Shown here piece by piece: positions 13,244 through 15,551 of a DNA stretch of 15,551 bases. The position numbers and the translations under genes are program-made. Each line of letters opens with the position of its first letter. Position 1 is the stretch's first letter. The stretch comes from Bifidobacterium breve (GTDB lineage: Bacteria > Actinomycetota > Thermoleophilia > Miltoncostaeales > Miltoncostaeaceae): the NCBI GenBank assembly GCA_945876305.1, contig CAMCOB010000021.1:1-15551 (forward strand). The letters run 5' to 3'. The notes under the pieces were generated by a model. The model did not search any database. It was given only the letters and a program-made list of their open reading frames with translations, and was not told where the DNA came from.

Positions 13244-14566
13244 GTGGATCGCGATGAGATCCTCGCGCTTGTTGAGGAGCGCGACATCAAGTTCATCCGC
13301 CTGTGGTTTACGGACATCCTCGGGCAGCTGAAGAGCTTCGCCATTACGCGCGAAGGGCTGGCCGATGCCATGGACCAGGGCATGAGCTTTGATGGCTCGT
13401 CCATCACCGGGTTTAACGCGGTGGAGGAATCGGACATGATCGCCATGCCCGACCCATCAACATTCACCGTGCTGCCCTACCGCCCCGAGGTGCAGGGCGT
13501 TGCGCGCATGTTCTGCGACATCCGCGTGCCGGATGGCCAGCCGTACGAGGGCGACCCCCGCCAGATCCTGCGCCGCGCGCTTGACCGGGCGAAGACCATG
13601 GGCTTTGACCATTACTTCCTCGGCCCGGAGCTTGAGTACTTCTACTTCAAGGCGTCCGACAACCCCGAGCCCCTCGACCGCGGTGGGTATTTCGATCTGA
13701 CCGCCCTCGATGCAGCAAGCGACCTGCGACGCGAAACCGTGCTGTCGCTCGAGGCCATGGGTATCGCCGTGGAGTACTCCCACCACGAGGTGGGGCCGTC
13801 GCAGCACGAGATCGACATGCGATTTGATGATGCCCTGCGCATGGCCGACAACGTGATGACGTACCGCACAGTGGTGAAGGAGGTGGCGCACAGAAATGGC
13901 ATCTACGCCACCTTTATGCCCAAGCCCCTCATGGGTGAGAACGGCTCGGGAATGCACACCCACCAGAGCCTGTTCCGCGGTGGCGAGAATGCCTTTTATG
14001 ACCCCGATGACGAGTACCTGCTGAGCGCCGTGGGCAAGGCGTTTATCGCCGGGCAACTGCGCCATGCACGCGAGCTGTCGTGCGTGTTCGCGCAGTGGGT
14101 CAACTCGTACAAGCGACTGGTTCCGGGGTACGAGGCGCCGGTGTACATCGCGTGGAGCCGGCGCAATCGGAGCGCGCTCATCCGGGTGCCGGCCGGGCGC
14201 CCGGGCAAGGAGCAGTCCACCCGCGCCGAGCTTCGGTGCCCCGACCCGGCCTGCAACCCGTACCTCACCTTCGCCGCGCTGCTGCACGCAGGGCTTGACG
14301 GCATTGAGAAGGGCTACGAGCTGCCACCGCCGATGGACACCAACCTGTACGAGCTGGGGCCGGAGGATCGCGCGCGCGCCGGTATTGAGGCCCTGCCCGA
14401 GACCCTTGGCGAGGCCATCGAGATCGGCGCCTCCAGCGAGCTGTTGCTGCGGGCCTTCGGTGAGCACACGCACGACCGCTTTGTGGAGATCAAGCGCGCG
14501 GAGTGGGATGAGTACCGGGTGCAGATCACGCCGTTCGAGACAGAGCGATACCTCCCCATCCTCTAA
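13244..14566 (+). CDS. glnA: Glutamine synthetase type I
   Basis: 440-residue type I enzyme. Conserved parts are IRLWFTDILGQLKS (18-31), FDGSSITGF (49-57), the metal-binding LGPELEYFYF (126-135), SHHEVGPSQHEIDMR (179-193), FMPKPLMGENGSGMHTHQS (224-242), the VNSYKRLVPGYEAPVYIAWSRRNRSALIR flap/active-site region (286-314) and DPACNPYLTFAALL (334-347). The adenylylation-site tyrosine segment of the beta type (NLYxLPPEE-like) is not evident, so control by adenylylation is unlikely. The position equivalent to B. subtilis Arg62, used in glutamine feedback inhibition, appears to be Ala59. GTG 13244 has GAAGGG 6 nt upstream and starts where the family starts. The channel gene follows after 2 nt. Confidence 0.95.
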   Translation: MDRDEILALVEERDIKFIRLWFTDILGQLKSFAITREGLADAMDQGMSFDGSSITGFNAVEESDMIAMPDPSTFTVLPYRPEVQGVARMFCDIRVPDGQPYEGDPRQILRRALDRAKTMGFDHYFLGPELEYFYFKASDNPEPLDRGGYFDLTALDAASDLRRETVLSLEAMGIAVEYSHHEVGPSQHEIDMRFDDALRMADNVMTYRTVVKEVAHRNGIYATFMPKPLMGENGSGMHTHQSLFRGGENAFYDPDDEYLLSAVGKAFIAGQLRHARELSCVFAQWVNSYKRLVPGYEAPVYIAWSRRNRSALIRVPAGRPGKEQSTRAELRCPDPACNPYLTFAALLHAGLDGIEKGYELPPPMDTNLYELGPEDRARAGIEALPETLGEAIEIGASSELLLRAFGEHTHDRFVEIKRAEWDEYRVQITPFETERYLPIL

Positions 14567-14568
14567 CT

Positions 14569-15441
14569 GTGAGCGCGGCGGCGGCGGCGGTCGATGTGCC
14601 GTTGCTGAGCGGCTGGGCCGAGACGCTTGTGTGGGTCGGCGTCATCGTGCTGGTTGCGGTCATCTGCCTGTGGATCGTGCGGAAGACGGAGCGGCGCTCG
14701 GTAACCCGGGTGCTGCGTGGTGGCGAGACCGTGGCGGCGCGTCAGCGGGGCACGGCGGTGTCGGCACTGGCCGCGGGTATCTCGTACGTGGTGGTGCTGG
14801 CGGCGGTCATCGCGATCATTGCCACGGTGTTCGGTGCCAGCAGCGTGGCGGCGCTCAGCGGGTCGGCGTTCGTCATCCTGGTGCTGGGCTTCGCCGTGCA
14901 ACGCCTGCTGGCCGATGTGGTGGCCGGCTTCTTCATCCTGTTTGAGAGCCAGTACGCGGTGGGCGACCTCATTGAGGTCGACTCCACAATCCCCATCGGC
15001 ATCGTGGAGCGCGCGAGCCTGCGGGTAACCACCCTGCGGGGGCTGAACGGCGATGTGATCTACGTTCCCAACAGTCAGGTGAAGGCCGCGCATCGGTTCT
15101 CGCAGACCGACCGGGACCTCGAGGTGGGCCTGCTGGTCACCGACGTCGCCCCGGTAGTGCGCGCTGTGGCCGATGCCGCCGATCTTGTGGGGCCGGGAGG
15201 GGTGCGGTTTGGGTCTCGTCCGGTCATCACGCGTACCGACGACATGGGAGATGGCCTGTTCTGGGTGCGGGTGCGGGCCGACGTGGCACCAGGGTTTGAG
15301 TGGATGGTGTCGGGGCTGCTTGTGGATGTGATCAGGGCGAGGTGCGGCGACACCCTGAAGGGGGATCCCATCGTGGGAGATACCGATCGCCAGGTGCTGA
15401 GCGGCTACCAGCAGATGCTGCGCGAGGCGGCGGGCTCCTAA
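14569..15441 (+). CDS. MscS-type small-conductance mechanosensitive channel
   Basis: 290-residue membrane channel that releases solutes on hypo-osmotic shock. It has three hydrophobic helices (about 19-37, 65-88 and 95-125). The third is the pore-lining type, with small and Gly/Ala-rich residues, and runs into VVAGFFILFESQYAVGDLIEVD (117-138), the hallmark junction of TM3 and the beta domain. GIVERASLRVTTLRGLNGDVIYVPNSQV (144-171) is the conserved beta-domain sequence, followed by the C-terminal alpha/beta region. The GTG start lies 2 nt after the glutamine synthetase stop, with no separate ribosome binding site, so it is probably co-transcribed and coupled. Any functional link to glutamine synthesis (glutamate/glutamine as osmolytes) is speculative. 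Its TAA overlaps the convergent gene's stop. Confidence 0.9.
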   Translation: MSAAAAAVDVPLLSGWAETLVWVGVIVLVAVICLWIVRKTERRSVTRVLRGGETVAARQRGTAVSALAAGISYVVVLAAVIAIIATVFGASSVAALSGSAFVILVLGFAVQRLLADVVAGFFILFESQYAVGDLIEVDSTIPIGIVERASLRVTTLRGLNGDVIYVPNSQVKAAHRFSQTDRDLEVGLLVTDVAPVVRAVADAADLVGPGGVRFGSRPVITRTDDMGDGLFWVRVRADVAPGFEWMVSGLLVDVIRARCGDTLKGDPIVGDTDRQVLSGYQQMLREAAGS

Positions 15442-15551
15442 GCGACTGGGCGTGTGGCGAGGTCAATTACCTCGCGCCACCGGTGTACGCAGGTATCCCA
15501 TGTCCACCCGGCGGCGAAGGCGCGGCCTGCGTCACCCATGGCCTGCCGCTC
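15438..15551 (-). CDS. C-terminal fragment of a probable glycosyltransferase
   Basis: Reading leftward from the window edge, 37 codons stay open to a TAG at 15438-15440. The sequence RQAMGDAGRAFAAGWTWDTC followed by VHRWREVIDLATRP resembles the last helices of GT-B family 4 glycosyltransferases (typically R-x-x-MGxAxR, then W-x-x-x-xxRxxxVY). The catalytic part lies outside the window, so this is a resemblance call only. It is convergent with the channel gene, and the stops share 4 nt. Confidence 0.6.
   Translation of the reverse strand, partial: ERQAMGDAGRAFAAGWTWDTCVHRWREVIDLATRPVA

Overview
The window is about 68% GC by eye and densely packed. Genes overlap by 4 nt or sit a few nt apart, starts are a mix of ATG and GTG, and there are no insertion sequences, phage genes or RNA genes that I can recognise. 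The gene set (NrdR, PucR-type regulator, type III plus type I glutamine synthetases, TPR-fused O-antigen-ligase-like protein, type I signal peptidase) and the leaderless-looking promoters point to a high-GC Gram-positive bacterium of the Actinomycetota. Thermoleophilia (Solirubrobacterales-like) is my best guess, but this is inference from family resemblance, not a database result.

Left edge (1-1785, leftward). The first 38 nt hold the start of nrdR, the ribonucleotide reductase repressor. It has a leaderless-type promoter overlapped by one of two matched NrdR-box-like sites 33 bp apart, next to a perfect 20-bp palindrome. A repeat-rich intergenic stretch follows. Then comes an operon of a membrane-anchored secreted protein with a duplicated 'VLADY.DNGQ' domain and the type I signal peptidase gene lepB.

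Surface/metabolic operon (1810-6193, rightward). A polytopic O-antigen-ligase/Wzy-like protein with a C-terminal TPR region, a SAM-dependent methyltransferase with a poly-Asp N-terminus and an alpha/beta hydrolase form a tight operon. A second alpha/beta-hydrolase-fold protein has its own sigma70-type promoter, and its nucleophile serine is replaced by glycine.

Folate block (6190-8903). A small acidic protein of unknown function is divergent from pabB-pabC, which encode aminodeoxychorismate synthase component I and a class IV aminotransferase/lyase making p-aminobenzoate. The interdomain linker of pabB carries a G-rich 17-nt tandem repeat that also occurs, as a related copy, between nrdR and lepB.

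Nitrogen block (9044-14566). A PucR/CdaR-family regulator is divergent from a type III glutamine synthetase. This is followed by a strong UUCG terminator and a type I glutamine synthetase. A 36-nt direct repeat pair separates pabC from the regulator. The window closes with an MscS-type mechanosensitive channel and the 3' end of a convergent gene that looks like a glycosyltransferase C-terminus.

No complete novel system is evident. The most interesting leads are the repeat embedded in pabB, the NrdR site pair, the duplicated-domain secreted protein coupled to lepB, and the nucleophile-less hydrolase.
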